DNA from: Spirochaetales bacterium
Lineage (GTDB): Bacteria; Spirochaetota; Spirochaetia; Sphaerochaetales; Sphaerochaetaceae
Direction: 5' to 3'
Length of the DNA: 6,401 nucleotides
Assembly (NCBI GenBank): GCA_012800465.1
Contig: JAAZJI010000233.1
Coordinates: 1 to 6,401, forward strand
Positions 5,536 through 6,401 of this stretch are shown piece after piece (positions within the stretch are counted from its first letter, which is position 1; every line of letters starts with the position of its first letter). The position numbers and the translations under genes were made by a program. Below the pieces are notes generated by a model. The model ran no database searches, was not told the origin of the DNA, and was given only the letters and a program-made list of their open reading frames with translations.

Positions 5536-6401
5536 CTATGCACCGTGACAGTGCTTGTACTTCTTGCCGCTTCCGCAGGGACAGGGGTCGTTCCTTCCCA
5601 CCTTCGGGCCGTCCCTTCTCACCGTGGCAACCCGATTCTCCTTCGCAGGTAGAGGTCCTTCATGGGTGAAGGCGAGTTGCTGGGAGTGGGATTCCACCAC
5701 CTTGTGCCGAGCCGGAGCGCGCCGGTATGGTTCCTTCTGGGGGGTGATCTTCACCCGCTGGAGGGTCTGGACGATGAACAGCCCGATCGCATCGAGCATC
5801 CGGGTGAAGATTTCGAACCCCTCGACCTTGTATTCGACCAGGGGGTTCTTCTGGGCGTATGACCTCAGGCCCACCGCATCCCGCAGATCCTCGAGCGCCA
5901 CGAGATGATTTTGCCATCGGATGTCGATTTGCCTCAGGTAGTTGAAGCGGAGGAATTCGTTCAGGGGAGCGTTGCCGGTGATCTTGAGCTTTTCGTCGAT
6001 CTCCCTGTCCGCCGATCCACCCAAGTGAGCGATGACGGCATCCTTCGTGAAGGCCCCTTCGAAGGGGGTGGAGGTGAGCATCAGGGTCCGGGTGACATCG
6101 GCAAGAAGCTTCGCTTGTTCCTTCGGGTCTTTCGTCCGGGCGAAAATCTCGGTGACCTCCTCTTCGATCATCTGATGGGTCAACTCCCTCACTCGTTCGA
6201 CAAGTCCATCGGATGTGAGGATCGCATCCCGCTCGCGGTAGAGGAAGTTCCGCTGCTCGTTGAGGACGTCATCGTAGTCGAGGAGGTGCTTCCGGATCTC
6301 GAAGTTCCGGTCCTCTACCCGTTTCTGGGCTTTTTCGATCGCGTTGGAGAGCATCCGGTGCTCGATCGGCTCGCCGCTCTGCATCCCGATCTTCCCGAGG
6401 A
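5536..6401 (-). CDS. secA: SecA, preprotein translocase ATPase, C-terminal third (partial)
   Basis: The frame runs off the right edge, so the true start is outside; about 288 residues remain of a protein usually near 850-950. SecA drives secretory proteins through the SecYEG channel. The fragment opens with [14 protein letters not shown] and then [20 protein letters not shown], the junction of the second ATPase domain with the helical scaffold. Next are [12 protein letters not shown], the helical wing/scaffold portion with [20 protein letters not shown], and [21 protein letters not shown] variable basic linker then leads to the SEC-C zinc motif (C-P-C, eight residues, C-H) at the extreme C-terminus, which binds SecB or ribosomes and is complete here. 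The ATPase motor domains and the promoter are not visible. The stop lies 5 bp from the stop of the convergent LysM gene. Confidence 0.98.
   Translation of the reverse strand, partial: LGKIGMQSGEPIEHRMLSNAIEKAQKRVEDRNFEIRKHLLDYDDVLNEQRNFLYRERDAILTSDGLVERVRELTHQMIEEEVTEIFARTKDPKEQAKLLADVTRTLMLTSTPFEGAFTKDAVIAHLGGSADREIDEKLKITGNAPLNEFLRFNYLRQIDIRWQNHLVALEDLRDAVGLRSYAQKNPLVEYKVEGFEIFTRMLDAIGLFIVQTLQRVKITPQKEPYRRAPARHKVVESHSQQLAFTHEGPLPAKENRVATVRRDGPKVGRNDPCPCGSGKKYKHCHGA

Overview
The window is ordinary, gene-dense bacterial chromosome (high GC by eye), probably from a spirochaete. The best lineage hint is the SecA scaffold segment reading [13 protein letters not shown], together with the HslU C-terminal half and the LysM/LytM protein style. 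This assignment comes from recalled family resemblance, not a search. All genes share similar base composition, and there are no mobile elements, CRISPR arrays, RNA genes or long repeats. No stretch over 300 bases lacks a gene; the only real intergenic space is about 41 bp at 4524-4564.

Left part (1-2893, + strand): a tight operon. It opens with the last 23 codons of a XerC-type tyrosine recombinase, whose TGA overlaps the hslV start (ATGA). Then come hslV (threonine protease of the HslUV complex), hslU (its AAA+ unfoldase) and, 7 bp later, a 304-residue P-loop protein resembling a degenerate FlhF (SRP-type GTPase). The xerC-hslV-hslU order matches the codV-codW-codX part of the Bacillus cod operon; the FlhF-like gene takes the fourth position, held by codY in Bacillus.

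Middle part (2877-5530): a class B penicillin-binding protein of the FtsI type on the - strand and a membrane-anchored LysM/degenerate-LytM protein on the + strand. They diverge from a very short region where candidate promoters for both strands use the same A/T-rich bases. The PBP ends by overlapping the FlhF-like gene tail-to-tail by 17 bp. The LysM protein has lost most LytM zinc and catalytic residues, so it is more likely an NlpD/EnvC-type regulator of cell-wall amidases than an enzyme. The pair suggests a small septum-building and cell-separation module.

Right part (5536-6401, - strand): the C-terminal third of SecA, running off the window edge and ending with a complete SEC-C zinc motif. 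It converges with the LysM gene across only 5 bp.

Nothing here is clearly a new defence or mobile system. The points most worth a second look are the degenerate FlhF-like protein in the HslUV operon and the LysM/pseudo-LytM protein divergent from the PBP.
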